Shown in pieces: positions 10,443 through 22,136 of a stretch of DNA of 64,000 nucleotides. The notes beneath the pieces are model-generated. The model made no database searches and was not told where the DNA came from. It saw only the letters and a program-made list of their open reading frames with translations. Both the position numbers and the translations under genes were made by a program. How positions within the stretch are numbered: position 1 is the stretch's first letter; every line of letters begins with the position of its first letter. Origin of the DNA: Camellia lanceoleosa (Eukaryota > Streptophyta > Magnoliopsida > Ericales > Theaceae); NCBI GenBank assembly GCA_025200525.1, contig JANUSC010000374.1, positions 1 to 64,000 of the forward strand, in the 5' to 3' direction.

Positions 10443-12179
10443 AACTCGAAAGTCATAACAATGACGGGAGTGAATGTCAAAGCCCAGAGATGACCCATTT
10501 TTGACAAGGCCGAAGACTTGGACAAACATGCAAGACAAACAAGGTATGCGCCCGAAGGCAGGGGCAAAATGCAAGACAATGCAAGAAGCCGAGCATAACT
10601 TATGATCATGTAAAGAAAGATGTAATGAAGCATGCATGCAACAGTTGTAAGCTAGCATATGCTAATCTACACTACAATGTAGAAAGGATGTAAGAGAATT
10701 ATACAATTCTCAAAACGTCTCACGCGGAGGATACAATACCTGTGCGGCTCGTCCGGTTACACCGGTCTCAAATGAACTGTACATACAATATCGTGCCTGA
10801 AAAAAAAGTAAGCTTAACAGGTACAATATCGTTAGCAATATGCATGACAATGCAATGATGAATGCAAAATGATATGCAATATATACAAAACGAAGTATAA
10901 ACAATGCAAATGATAATGCAATGCAATTGAAACAATGCAAACTAAATGCAGAGCAATTGAATCATGATTCAATCATGAACGGTTCGAAACCACACATATG
11001 TCAAATAGATTGATGGAAATGCTTGAGTCCGTCTACCATAGAACGATGTTTGAACTATGAGTGATGTAGACGGACACAAGAACAAGTATTGGGTGGAATG
11101 ACATAAGTGGGGTGACAACCCGCTGAGGAAAGAATAATGATGCTAATGATGGATGCAATAATTACACTACAATGTAATAGAAATGGATATGGCCTGTAGC
11201 CAAAACCGTATTTTGCCTAGGAAAGGCATGTACACGTACAACCCATGTCTAACACAGAAAAGGTGCCGCCACCCTCAAACCAAGTTCATCAAGGAATAGG
11301 GCGTGCATGCAGAATCGTAGCTTCAACGTGAAAAGTATGAGCACATACCAGACCAAGCTCAACAAGGAAAGGTGCAAGCCTTAGACAGAAGATGATGCAG
11401 TGGATGCATATAACTAAAATGCAATATGTACAATATGCAATGGAATGGATATTTACAGAAAATGCATGACATATGCACTATACTACAATGATGATGCATG
11501 ACATATGCATGGTTTTTTTTGAAAGGCATGACATATGCAGTATTTACAATGATGCATGACAATGCAGTATGTTTTTTTTTTTTTTTTTTTTTTTTAAATG
11601 CATGACATATGCAATATTTAGAATGATGCATGACATATGCAGTATGATGCAATGGCTATGATTGCAGCTTTCCCTATCTTACCAACAGGGCGATATACTA
11701 GGTTGGTTCAGTATCCAGAATTGAGGCGTAGACATGCCGCCTCAACCTATGGGGCTTCCATACAAATTTCAAGCCGAGGGTACACCCCCTGTGTATTTAA
11801 ACCAGACTTTAGTCTCGGAAATCCCGAACCTTTGTGTTCTAGGCATAAGCCGTTCGAACTCCAGTTTTCACTGTCCCAGTTGGTCTTCTAGGAACTCACA
11901 TAAACACGCATGTGTGGCTTTGCAGACCACCAAAAGTCGTTTGGGCACGACAAACACCAAAGGAATTGCACCTTCAGAGGATTTAAGGTCTCCTAGACCG
12001 TGATGCAATGCATGACAATGCATGTTTTCTCTTTTTTTAAAATGCACATGATGCATGATGTTTCTTTTGAAATCTGCGCGCCAACGCGACTTTTGATGCA
12101 TGACAATGCATGAATTTGATATCTTGGTGACAGCGCGGCTTCTGAATGCATGACAATGCATGAATTGGGTGTGCCGAAG
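10443..12179 (-). other. Non-coding 3' internal region with GCATGACA-type short repeats and poly-T tracts
   Basis: No gene was seen. The part next to the polypurine tract (10443-10810) is conserved with 28181-28530 and with the host at 48930-49007 plus 57121-57466. From 11395 to 11660 and 11999 to 12170 short ATGCATGACATATGC-like units recur, interrupted by T runs (11512-11519, 11572-11595). GGTCTCCTAGACC, a short hairpin, first appears at about 11987 and becomes part of the next array. Confidence 0.7.
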
Positions 12180-12862
12180 CAACGGAGGTCTTGCACCTTC
12201 CGAGGATTTAAGGTCTCCTAGACCGTGCGTGTTTAAGGTCTCGCCAGACCGGTCTTGGGCACAAGACAGTGAGGTGCGCGAAATAGCGCGATGCGATGCA
12301 TGCCAAATGCAATGAGGTGCACCTTAATGCACCGAAGGTCTTGCACCTCCCGAGGATTCAAGGTCTCCTAGACCGCGCGTGTTTAAGGTCTCGCCAGACC
12401 CAGGGCGAAAAACAATGAGGTGCGCAAAATAGCGCGATGGAATGCATGCCAAATGCAATGAGGTGCACCTTAATGCACTGAAGGTCTTGCACCTCCCGAG
12501 GATTTAAGGTCTCCTAGACCGCGTGTGTTTAAGGTCTCGCCAGACCCGGGGCGAAAAACAATGAGGTGCGCAAATGCATGCCAAATGCAATGAGGTGCAC
12601 CTTAATGCACCGAAGGTCTTGCACCTCTCGAGGATTTAAGGTCTCCTAGACCGCGTGTGTTTAAGGTCTCGCCAGACCCGGGGCGAAAAACAATGAGGTG
12701 CGCAAAATAGCGCGATGGAATGCATGCCAAATGCAATGAGGTGCACCTTAATGCACCGAAGGTCTTGCACCTCCCGAGGATTGAAGGTCTCCTAGACCGC
12801 GCGTGTTTAAGGTCTCGCCAGACCCGGGGCGAAAAACAATGAGGTGCGCAAAATAGCGCGAT
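12180..12862 (-). repeat. 146-bp tandem array, left internal region
   Basis: Starts of GAGGTGCGC fall at 12271, 12417, 12563, 12695 and 12841, giving a 146-bp period with one unit shortened by 14 bp. Each unit contains two small hairpins, GGTCTCCTAGACC and GGTCTCGCCAGACC, and a GGTGCACCTTAATGCACC inverted stretch. The matching array at 29910-30560 is degenerate and has a truncated unit. No coding potential is likely. Confidence 0.88.
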
Positions 12863-14470
12863 GAAATGCAAAATGAGATGCAAGATAAGGCATGAATACC
12901 TCATGGATGCAAAATGCAAAACGAAATGCAAATGAAATGCAAAGTGAGGCACGAATACCTCAAGATGCAAAACTGAAATGGACATGAGGCACGCATACCT
13001 CATTAGACGGAAAATAAAATGCAAAAAGAAGCACGCGTACCTCGAGATGCAATGAAATGCAAAATGAGGCACGCATACCTCGAGATGCGATGAAATCCAA
13101 AATGAGGCACGCATACCTCACTTGAATGGAAAATGAAATGCAAAACGAGGCACGCGTACTTCGAGATGCAATGAAATGAAAAATGAGGCACGCATACCTC
13201 ATTGAATGGAAAATGAAATGCAAAACGAGACACGCGTACCTCGAGATGCAATGAAATGTAAAATGAGGCACGCATACCTCATTGAATGGAAAATGAAATG
13301 CAGAACGAGGCACGCGTACCTCGAGATGCAATGAAATGCAAAATGAGGCACGCATACCTCATTGAATGAAAAATGAAATGCAAAACAAGGCACGCGTACC
13401 TCGAGATGCAATGAAATGCAAAATGAGGCACGCATACCTCATTGAATGGAAAATGAAATGCAAAACGAGGCACGCGTACCTCGAGATGCAATGAAATGCA
13501 AAATGAGGCACGCATACCTCATTTGAATGGAAAATGAAATGCAAAATGAGGCACTCGTACCTCGAGATGCAATGAAATGCAAAATGAGGCATGCATACCT
13601 CATTGAATGGAAAATGAAATGCAAAACAAGACACGCGTACCTCGAGATGCAATGAAATGAAAAATGAGGCACGCATACCTCATTGAATGGAAAATGAAAT
13701 GCCAAACGAGGCACGCGTACCTCGAGATGCAATGAAATGCAAAATGAGGCACGCATACCTCATTTGAATGGAAAATGAAATGCAAAACGAGGCACGCGTA
13801 CCTCGAGATGCAATGAAATGCAAAATGAGGCACGCGTACCTCATTGAATGGAAAATGAAATGCAAAACGAGGCACGCGTACCTCTAGATGCAATGAAATG
13901 CAAAATGAGGCACGCATACCTCATTGAATGGAAAATGAAATGCAAAATGAGGCACGCATACCTCGAGATGCAATGAAATGCAAAATGAGGCACGCATACC
14001 TCATTGAATGGAAAATGAAATGCAAAACGAGGCACGCGTACCTCGAGATGCAATGAAATGCAAAATGAGGCACGCATACCTCATTGAATGGAAAATGAAA
14101 TGCAAAACGAGGCACGCGTACCTCGAGATGCAATGAAATGCAAAATGAGGCACGCATACCTCATTGAATGGAAAATGAAATGCAAAACGAGGCACGCGTA
14201 CCTCGAGATGCAATGAAATGCAAAATGAGGCACGCATACCTCATTGAATGGAAAATGAAATGCAAAATGAGGCACGCGTACCTCGAGATGCAATGAAATG
14301 CAAAATGAGGCACCCATACCTCATTGAATGGAAAATGAAATGCAAAATGAGGCACGCGTACCTTGAGATGCAATGAAATGCAAAATGAAATGCAAAACGA
14401 GGCACGCGTACCTCGAGATGCAATGAAATGCAAAATGAGGCACGCATACCTCATTGAATGAAAAATAAAA
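12863..14470 (-). repeat. 80-bp tandem array, left internal region (about 18 units, degenerate at left)
   Basis: The unit is made of two diverged halves of about 42 and 38 bp. One carries GAGGCACGCATACCTC and the other GAGGCACGCGTACCTC, which is a near-perfect palindrome around ACGCGT. Units are very homogeneous from 13200 to 14400. From 12863 to 13200 they are irregular. Because 80 is not a multiple of 3 and stops are absent, long open frames appear in shifting registers on the minus strand, encoding only repetitive peptide. These are not genes. The right internal region has fewer units (30561-31725). Confidence 0.93.
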
Positions 14471-14785
14471 TGCAAGTATGACACGCATGCCACACGAAAA
14501 TGCAAAACGGTGCAAGTCTCAAGGGACGTGCAAGACGGCGCGATGCGACGCACCGGACAATGTGATGGATGCGTGCAATGCACACGGGGCAACTTTTGAA
14601 TCTTGTAAAAGACAAAAGGATACAAAAGGATACAATCTTTGCTTGAATCTGAGTGCCACGCACAAAAGACACGGTCCGAGGTCAAAACGGAGGCCAGTTG
14701 AGCATCGGGGATTGACTTTCTTGCACTTTCTTGAGCTATGAAGACCAGAAACTGCCCACATGGCCTAAACAAGGCTGTGGGAACA

Positions 14786-14935
14786 TCACCGGCTGGACTA
14801 GGTGGCCACCGGCTGCATAAAAGTTCCACCGGCACAATATTGTGCCGACCGGCACAAAATAGTGCCGACCGGCCAAAAGTTGCTGATCGGGGACAGTTTT
14901 GACATTTCACCTCGGGTCTTTTAAAATAGGGTTTC
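14786..14935 (+). promoter_or_regulatory. Promoter of antisense PMD gene A with palindromic module cluster III
   Basis: ACCGGCTG and GTGCCGACCGGCAC-type modules (14786-14890) are the same class as those of the LTRs of this element. They are followed by a TATA-like TTTTAAAATAGG (14919-14930), a CT-rich leader with CTCTCTCTCT near 14975, and the ATG at 15276. The block is conserved at 32023-32175. It points in the opposite direction to the retroelement. Confidence 0.55.
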
Positions 14936-15275
14936 CAACTCTATTTTCTCACTACTCCACTGCCGAAAATCAACTCTCTCTCTCTAGAGCTTTTTCTCTC
15001 CGCATTTCGTCGTTTCTTTGTGTTTTCGCGCCATTTTCATCGTTCGATTCGCAAAGTTCACCGCGTTTCGCACATTTTCAACCGAACAAATCTTTGTTTC
15101 GGTGCCTCTTTTGCTATTTCCACTTTTTCGGGACTTGTTCCCCTCGGTTTCCTCTTCATTTCCGTGCCTTTTCACCTCCCGGCCTTTCCGGCCATTTTCG
15201 GCCCGCTCGGGGTTGACTTTTTCGGTTGGCTTTCCGCATTCCGGCTTTTCCGGCCATTTTCTCACTACCATTGCC

Positions 15276-18200
15276 ATGGCTGACGACGTTCCACACGTCG
15301 AGACTCCCCCGGATCATGAGATGGATCCTGGGGTTGAGCTTCTCCCGTTGAGCAAGCGTCCTTTTGACCCGGTGACAAACCGCCTAGCGATTCATGTGCA
15401 ACCACCGGATGGACTCCGCCATTTTCGCAGCTTTGATCGAGCACTGGACTCGGAGCTCCTCTTACGCAAGCTGACCTCTCACCTATCCTTTGGTGCTTCC
15501 GAGGTAACACTCCTCCCTGTTTTACTTTCTGCAATGTAGAACTGTTAACTGTCAAAGTTGTTTTCGTTCTTTAATTGCTTGATTCTGATACACTGTTCAC
15601 TGTAGTCGATTGCAATCATGTTTACAATTGATATCTGTTTAAAACGGACACATGCACACACACTGCACTAGCCTCAATCACCCAAACACACGGCACACAC
15701 CGCATTTCACTACAAACTCACCAACACCCAGCATCTGCTTGAATCTGAAAATGTGCACGCATGCCATATCTATCTTGAACCACTCAAACATACTGACGCA
15801 TCACATGTTGTAGTTCACTGTAAGCACACCGACACCCGATAACGCTTGAATCTGAAAATATGCACGCATGCCCCATTTGCACTGAACCACTCAGACACAT
15901 TGACGCATCAGACGTTGTAGTTCATTGTAAGCACACCGGCACCCGGTATCAGTTTGAATCTGAAAATTTTCACACATGCTAGATTGGCACTAAACCACTG
16001 TTTCTTCAAAATTGTACATTTCATACTGCTTTGCTGCTATTTGTTTGAAAACATGGAGATTCCCATCCCATCCGCGGGTATGGGAACGTCGCGGCTCGAG
16101 ATTGGTACGCGGAGCTTCCCGAGGCGGTTCGCCACATTGTAGACGAGGCGGGCTTTGGTTCCTTTTGCAGGGGACTCTCCCGACTTACTGCTTGCAGGCC
16201 TCTTCTAGCTGCCCTAGCAGAGAGGTGGTGGGACACCACCGATTCATTCCACTTATCTGCGACCGGGGACATGACGATGACCCCTTACGATTTCTCGGTG
16301 CTCACTGGCGTCGGGGTAGGGGGTGATCAGATCCCCTTTGATATTGCTATGGATGAGTGGACCGCAGCTCAGGTCCCATGCTTGGCGGCAGCTCGCCTCT
16401 CTTCGTCCGTATTCCGGCTTGGGGCTTCGAGGTGCAGTTCCGGGTGCAGCCTCTTCTCGTGGACGCAGCTCCGATGACTCAGGAGGCCGCGGAGAGGTAT
16501 GCACGCGACTTTCTGATGTTTTTGTTCGGGACGACTCTCTTCACCGACCGGGCGAACACAGTGCTCCTCTGCCTTCTTAGCGCACTGGTGGATGTCTGGG
16601 ACATCTTGCGTTTCGATTGGGATGGGGCGGCTCTGGCCACCCTCTACGGCTATATGAGCTCGATCTCTGCGGCGTGAGCGGTTGCTTTCGGGGCTATTGG
16701 CGTGCTTGGGAGGTACATTTTTCCGCTTTACATTTCTTTACATTTTTATACTCTACACACACTTGTAGTCTGTTCTGCACAGCATTTTGTATAATACATG
16801 CACACACATACTCGCTTTACACCGTACACACTACTACTTCTGCACTCCGCACAATACACTACACAACACAGCTCTGTTATTTCGCTTATTCTCAGATTCG
16901 CTTTATCTAATAAACATTCTGGTATTCACCTTGCAGTTGTGGGTTTACGCCTACTTTCCTAGGCTCGCTCCTGTACCCGATGCAGAGACCCCTCTGGTCG
17001 TCCCCTTCTCACACCGCTTTGGCGAGATGCGCGAGGCCGGGAGACTTTCAGCTTCTTCCGCCGTTACTTCGACACCATCACTCCCGCCGAGGTATGTTTT
17101 ACTTGCAGTTCATTTAAGCTTCGCTTTTCCATTGTATATTTGTAATACTAGTAGGTAACAAACTATATTTCAATTTCAGATCACCTGGCAGCCGTAGGCT
17201 CCTCTGCCAGCGATGTTGCGGGAACGGTTTGCCGGCGCCGTCGAGACCTCGCGTTACCGGATTTTGCTGGAGGGCCCGGTCTGTCGGGCTTGGTACACAG
17301 GTGGCGTTTCTGCGTCGACCTAGGGTTACTGAGCGAGCAGTTTGGTGCACCCTCCCGAGCACATGAGGACACGAGCATTTCACCGAGCGGATGGCGGACT
17401 ACACCACCATCCGGGACGGCACTGCCAGAGGCGAGGCGACACCCAGTGCGTCCCGGGCCTTCATCATGCGACCTCTGAGTGGTGGTCGCCGAAAGAGAGA
17501 GATCTCTGGCGCCCGGCAGGAGAGGAGGAGGAGCGCCGAGGAGGGCTCGAGTCCCAGGGCGGCGAAGTCCAGAGAGGACGGGAGGCAGTTGCCGCTTGCC
17601 TTCTTCATCGACTTTCCGGGTCGGATGGGCGTCCTATCGATCCCTTCGCCCTCCACGGTGATCACGAGTTTATCGGTGTCCCGACTTATCTCCGGTATGT
17701 GTTCTTGCATTACAGATTATTTCATTTCGGTTTATTTGATATTCCACGAATATTGATGCATCGATTCCTTACAGCGTAATGCGATACACCCAGCGATTCT
17801 TGGAGATGAATGCCTCCATGACGGATCTTTGCGGTGACCTTCGAGTTCCTAGCCTTTTACGGCCTTCCGGTATGTTCTCTCTGTCATATCTTCAAACCAT
17901 ACGCAAATTGCTTCGCATAATCTGATGCATAACACAACACTGGATACCCAGCCCTCACGGCACTTGATACACTGTACTCACACACTACATCTTGTACTGA
18001 TTCAACTGCTCGCGATGCTCACAAACTGCACTCATACATTGGATTATGCACTGATTCAATCGTGCCTTTGTTTCAACTGCTCACGGCTTGCATACTCAGA
18101 CTTATAATCGATTCTCGCACTTTGTTTCCCTTTGCTCACGGCATTCATACTCTGTGTTCATACACTGCATTCTGCACTGATAAACTGCTCACGGCATTCA

Positions 18201-18651
18201 TACACTGTACTTTCTGCATTGATAAACTGCTCACGGCATTCATACACTGTACTTTCTGCATTGATAAACTGCTTCATGTATACTGATGCATTTGCCTTTT
18301 GTACTTTTCAGCCTCCCTTCCCGATTCCTCCAGTGGGTGGTGGCGCTCCATCTGGACCTCCCATTTCTACTCGGGATGGCAGGATATTCCCCCGCACCAG
18401 AGGAGGGCGTACTTACGCCGGGAGCAGCTCGCGGGCTCGATTCGAACGAGTCCGAGGAGGCGGAGTTATCCGAGGAGGCCGAGGGCAGCTTATGCTCGGG
18501 CTCAGACTGTGTCACTTCTGGTGATGCTCCTGGACTTCTGCCCAGGAAGAGGGCGAGGACAGATCCCCTTGAGCCATTGATGATCTTCTTGACCGGACTT
18601 TTCTTTGTTTCTTTTATTTCTTTTTTTTGTACTTTTCCCTTTTGTTGGTAG
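15276..18651 (+). pseudogene. Antisense PMD (plant mobile domain) gene A, intron-containing, broken
   Basis: Exon 1 (15276-15503, MADDVPH...) ends at a GT donor. The PMD follows: WYAELPEAVRHIVDEAGF, ERWWDTTDSFHL, MTPYDFSVLTGVGVGG and DFLMFLFGTTLFTDRANTV (about 16105-16575) match the PMD core (FxHLP...LTLxDVxxLLGLxVxG). Donor GGGAG/GTACAT at 16712/16713, acceptor TTGCAG at 16936 and exon LWVYAYFPRLAPVPD follow, then donor at 17091/17092 and acceptor at 17179. A further exon pair (17775-17869) precedes a last exon from 18312 with an acidic Ser/Glu tail and a basic PRKRAR cluster, perhaps a nuclear signal. TGG became TAG at 17195-17197, and exon 2 phase is unresolved. PMD proteins such as Arabidopsis MAIN and MAIL1 act in transposon silencing and gene control. 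Function here is unknown. Confidence 0.8.
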
Positions 18652-20395
18652 ATAGAGTACTTTGTACTGCCATAGGCAGATTTTTGTTTCCAAAACTATG
18701 TACTTGAAAAAGATGATATGAAATGAAACAAACTTTTTGTCCGAAAAGAATGTTATATCTGTATATATCTGCATCTTTCATACTTTGCACTGCATTGCAT
18801 CATGTTACACCTCAAATGTAAATGATATTAATCTGTTGTCTGAAAATTGAGCAATTGTACTGTAGTAATCAGATAGTCAACCAATTAACAGCAAAACAAC
18901 TCATACAAACCACTGCTCAAACTGGATATACAGCCCATACTCTACTGGGGATTGACCTGCATATAGCCCATAACACAGCATTCGGTTCATTCTGCACACA
19001 GCAAACCCTGAACAAACAGCCCAATCTGACAAGACGGACCACAAAACTGAAACGGTTGAAGTTGAAACATACTCGGATGTCCCAAATTTCCCTTTCTTCT
19101 CTTGCTTCGCACGAATGTAGAGAATGGCACAGCATTCTGAGCACAAACAACGATTTTTGAAATAAGGAAGGATTTTTCAACCAGGGTATCGAGCCTACCA
19201 CAGAACACAGCGAGACAGACTCAAACAAAGAAACAAAAGGCACACAACCCAAGACTTAAATCTAAAATCAAGACCGACAAATCAAAAGGACACGACACAC
19301 GGACATGTTTACAAAAAGACCTCAAATCTCGAGGAGCCAATTCCTCCGGGTATTATTCCTACCCTTTCTAATTTGTGATACTCACATCACTCGGCCCTCA
19401 GGCTCATTTTTCTCTCAAAACCCTTTTCTCACTTTTCGCTCAACTTGCTCCTCTCTATTCTTTAATCTCTCATTTTTCAATCCCTCCCCAGGGTGATTAA
19501 TGGATGAATAGGAAATCGCAGATTCACGCCCAACACTGTTAGCTCACGGCTATTTCTTCTGGTGAATAGGGTGCCCTGTTGGCAAGCATGTTAGCAGGGG
19601 GAAAGATAGAAGACCTGACTCAATAGTGCCCCTAGTTCGTCATTTTGACCATTTTTTGTTTTCTAAAACAGTTTTGATCAAAAGTGAGAGTTGGATTAAC
19701 ACACTTATTCGATTCTTGATTTTGAAAATCATGTGAATCAGGCTGTGAGCACTGAAAATTTTCCTTTTTTGGATCCAAACATGGTCCAATTTTGAAAATG
19801 AAATAGTTTTCGAGAAAACAGTCAACTTCAGTAAAAATTTTCAAAAACTATTTTTGCAAACAGTCGATGCTTGACGAGCATAGAACTTACCCTCGAGATG
19901 CGCAACCTCGGATCGAAGGCAATGGAAAATTGCCCCTGGCTTAAAGGGGGATAAGGCAACGGAAAGTTGACCCTAGTTTGGACGGTAACTTAGGGTAACT
20001 TATGGCAAGGGACGGCAACAGAAAGTTGCCCCTTGTTTGGATGATGTCGCGGCATGTTATAAGCCAATCCTTGTTGATGACGATCGGACCCTCGGACGCG
20101 AAGGAGTCGAAGACGGTTTGAATCAATATGTGGACACAGTCACCTGGAAGGTGTTGGCGGTTTGGCTTCAAGAGGAAGTTAATCACGTAGTTCCGGGTTG
20201 CTGCAATCGAGACATTGGATTCGGAGGAGGCACAAGTGATCAAAACCATGACATGGACTGAGACGCTATGGAAGCGTTGGGGGCTGGACTTCAGGATGAA
20301 GTTGCCTACGTATCCCAAACATGGGAATCAAGCCTTACGTAGTTCGGGTTTAAGGTACACTCGGGTATTTAACCTCTCCTTTTAGGCTCTAACTT
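18652..20395 (-). other. Non-coding region between PMD gene A and the post-pol block
   Basis: No supported gene is present. The stretch 18690-18850 is the 3' flank of the PMD gene and is conserved with the host at 45040-45200. The stretch 19330-19500 matches host 6180-6340 in reverse. On the minus strand 20395-20290 carries CTTGGCAAAAGTTAGAGC and ACGTAGGCAACTTCATCC, the lineage's post-pol signature. Open frames here lack domains. Confidence 0.7.
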
Positions 20396-20429
20396 TTGCC
20401 AAGGTGCCCAATGCGGGTTTTCGACCTTG

Positions 20430-20622
20430 CGAGCTATGTTTTTCTTTTTCATTCTTTTTCTTTTCTTTTCTTTTACATTTTCATTTTTATTTTCTTTCTT
20501 TTCTTTTCACTTTTTGTTTGTATTTTTCTTTTCTCTTTTTGCTTCTTTTGTATTTTTCTTTTTTCTTTTCTTTTTTCTTTGCTCCTTTTTTTCTTTTTTT
20601 CTTTTCTTTTTATTTGCTCTAA
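20430..20622 (-). repeat. Purine-rich (minus strand AAAAG) microsatellite, about 190 bp
   Basis: The plus strand is almost pure T and C with irregular TTTTC/TTTCT units. It lies between two copies of the GTTAGAGC post-pol motif. At the same place the host has only about 20-30 bp of A-rich spacer (5065-5095), and the right internal region has about 150 bp (37650-37803). Peptides of Ser and Phe read from this strand are low-complexity artefacts. Confidence 0.88.
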
Positions 20623-21111
20623 CTTTAGCCTGGGCCGCCCTTTCAGGTTTTCGGCCCAGCGAGCCTCTCAAAGGGTAAAAAGTGTAGCAAGCCCATGCCA
20701 AATGGTTTTGAGATTGAAGCCTCTCCGTATTCGGGAGAGCGACTGTCGTGTTGATTTGCAAGAAAAGTTCATCACGGTTACTTCTCGAGCTTTGCTTGGT
20801 GGGATCTGATCTCCCTGATCTGACTTTGATGCCTCTTGCTCGAGGGCTGCCTCGAAATGGGCCACACAGGCATTTCATGGCACTGAATGTTTTGAACGGA
20901 TTCAGTTTGCAACGGATGAATTGAAACTTGAGACCGAGAGCGATCCTGGGCTGCACAATCTCAAGAGCGGTTCCACACCGGTCTTCGCAAGACTGCGCAA
21001 GACATGTTGTTTTTGAAAGTTTTTAAGAAAGCGACAAATCATTCGCGTTGAAGATAGTGTGGAACCAGTCTGGATTGGACCAAGATCCTTCCCAGTACTC
21101 ACGCCGACAAG
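20623..21111 (-). other. Post-pol non-coding stretch of the left internal region
   Basis: This is conserved almost base for base with 37804-38298. No gene was seen; minus-strand open frames are not supported by any domain. It ends at the CACTA insertion, with the target duplication AAG at 21109-21111. Confidence 0.7.
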
Positions 21112-22133
21112 CACTACAAGAAAAAACACTTTCTGTGACCAACATTTTGGTCGCGAAAAATATCATATTTGGTCGCTAAAACCTTTTCGCAACCAAAATA
21201 TGTTGGTCGCGAGTTGGTCGCTAAAGCCTCGTCACAGATAGTTTTCTGCGACCAAAAAAGCCTTTGGTCGCTAAAAGTGACCATTCGCGACCAACTTTTT
21301 TGGTCGCGGAAAGTCCAATTCATATTACCCAAAAGTAAACTTTTAGCGACCAAAGGTAAGTTGGTCGCCAAAAGTCAGCGCCTTTTACCCAAAAAATGTA
21401 ATTCTTTTGTGCACTTTGGGATTGAACTCTTGACCAAAGAGTCACCATGCACCCAATCCACTCGCCAATTACATGCTTCTTGTTCATATTTGGAAATAAA
21501 ATATATAACCCATAAAAATTGGGTTATTTATTATTTTATAAAACTTTTAATGCCTAAACAAAAAAAAATAGTATGTAATTATAGTAGTATCCTTTTTAAA
21601 AATTTATCCCGCCATAACTTTTCGCGACCAACTTTTCTTTTTGGTCGTAAAGAATCTTCTGCGACCAAAAAGCCTTTTGGTCGCCAATAGTATACTTTCC
21701 GCGACCAACTTTTCTTTTTGGTCGCCAAAAGGTGATCTTCCGTGTCCAAAGAATCCATTGGTCACCAATATTATACATTCATTTACCAAATTTTCTTTTT
21801 GGTCGCCAAAGGGTAATCTTCCGCGACCAAAAAAGCCTTTTGGTCGCTAATAGTATACTTTTCGCGACCAACTTTTTTTTTCGTCGCCAAAGGGTATACT
21901 TTCCGTGACTAACTTTTCTTTTTGGTCGCCAAAAGGTTCTCTTCCGCGACCAAAAAAGCCTTTGGTCGCCAATAGTATACTTTCCGTGACCAACTTTTTC
22001 TTTTGGTCGCCAAAGGGTGATTTTCCGCGACTAAAAAATTGTGGTCGCCAAAAGTTAAATTTTGGTCGCAGAAAGTGGACTATTTGCGACCAAAAAAAAT
22101 AGGTGGTCGCCAAAAGTGTTTTTTCTTGTAGTG
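21112..22133. mobile_element. Non-autonomous CACTA (CMC/EnSpm) DNA transposon, 1,022 bp
   Basis: The ends are perfect 21-bp inverted repeats beginning CACTACAAGAAAAAACAC. They are flanked by a 3-bp AAG duplication (21109-21111 and 22134-22136). Dense subterminal repeats of GCGACCAAA/TTTGGTCGC in both orientations fill 21140-21390 and 21610-22115, as expected for CACTA transposase binding sites. The middle (21395-21610) is unique AT-rich sequence. No transposase is encoded, so it needs an autonomous partner. The uninterrupted site is preserved at 38296-38298 in the right internal region. Confidence 0.95.
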
Positions 22134-22136
22134 AAG

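Noticed and set aside
13050..14470. CRISPR-like regularly spaced repeats
   Set aside because: The units are contiguous 80-bp tandem repeats with no unique spacers and lie in a plant retroelement.
12960..14910. Many overlapping minus-strand open frames of 60-249 codons with near-identical repeated peptides
   Set aside because: They follow the 80-bp tandem unit, shift register from unit to unit and change with unit number between the two internal regions. No start context or domain is present. The same applies to 30486-31998.
20396..20809. Apparent membrane-like protein rich in Phe, Ser and Leu
   Set aside because: It is a translation of the T/C-rich microsatellite. The frame is not kept in the right-hand copy.
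21169..21690. 173-codon open frame in the CACTA element as a transposase
   Set aside because: It runs through GGTCGC subterminal repeats and shows no transposase motif. The element is too short to be autonomous.
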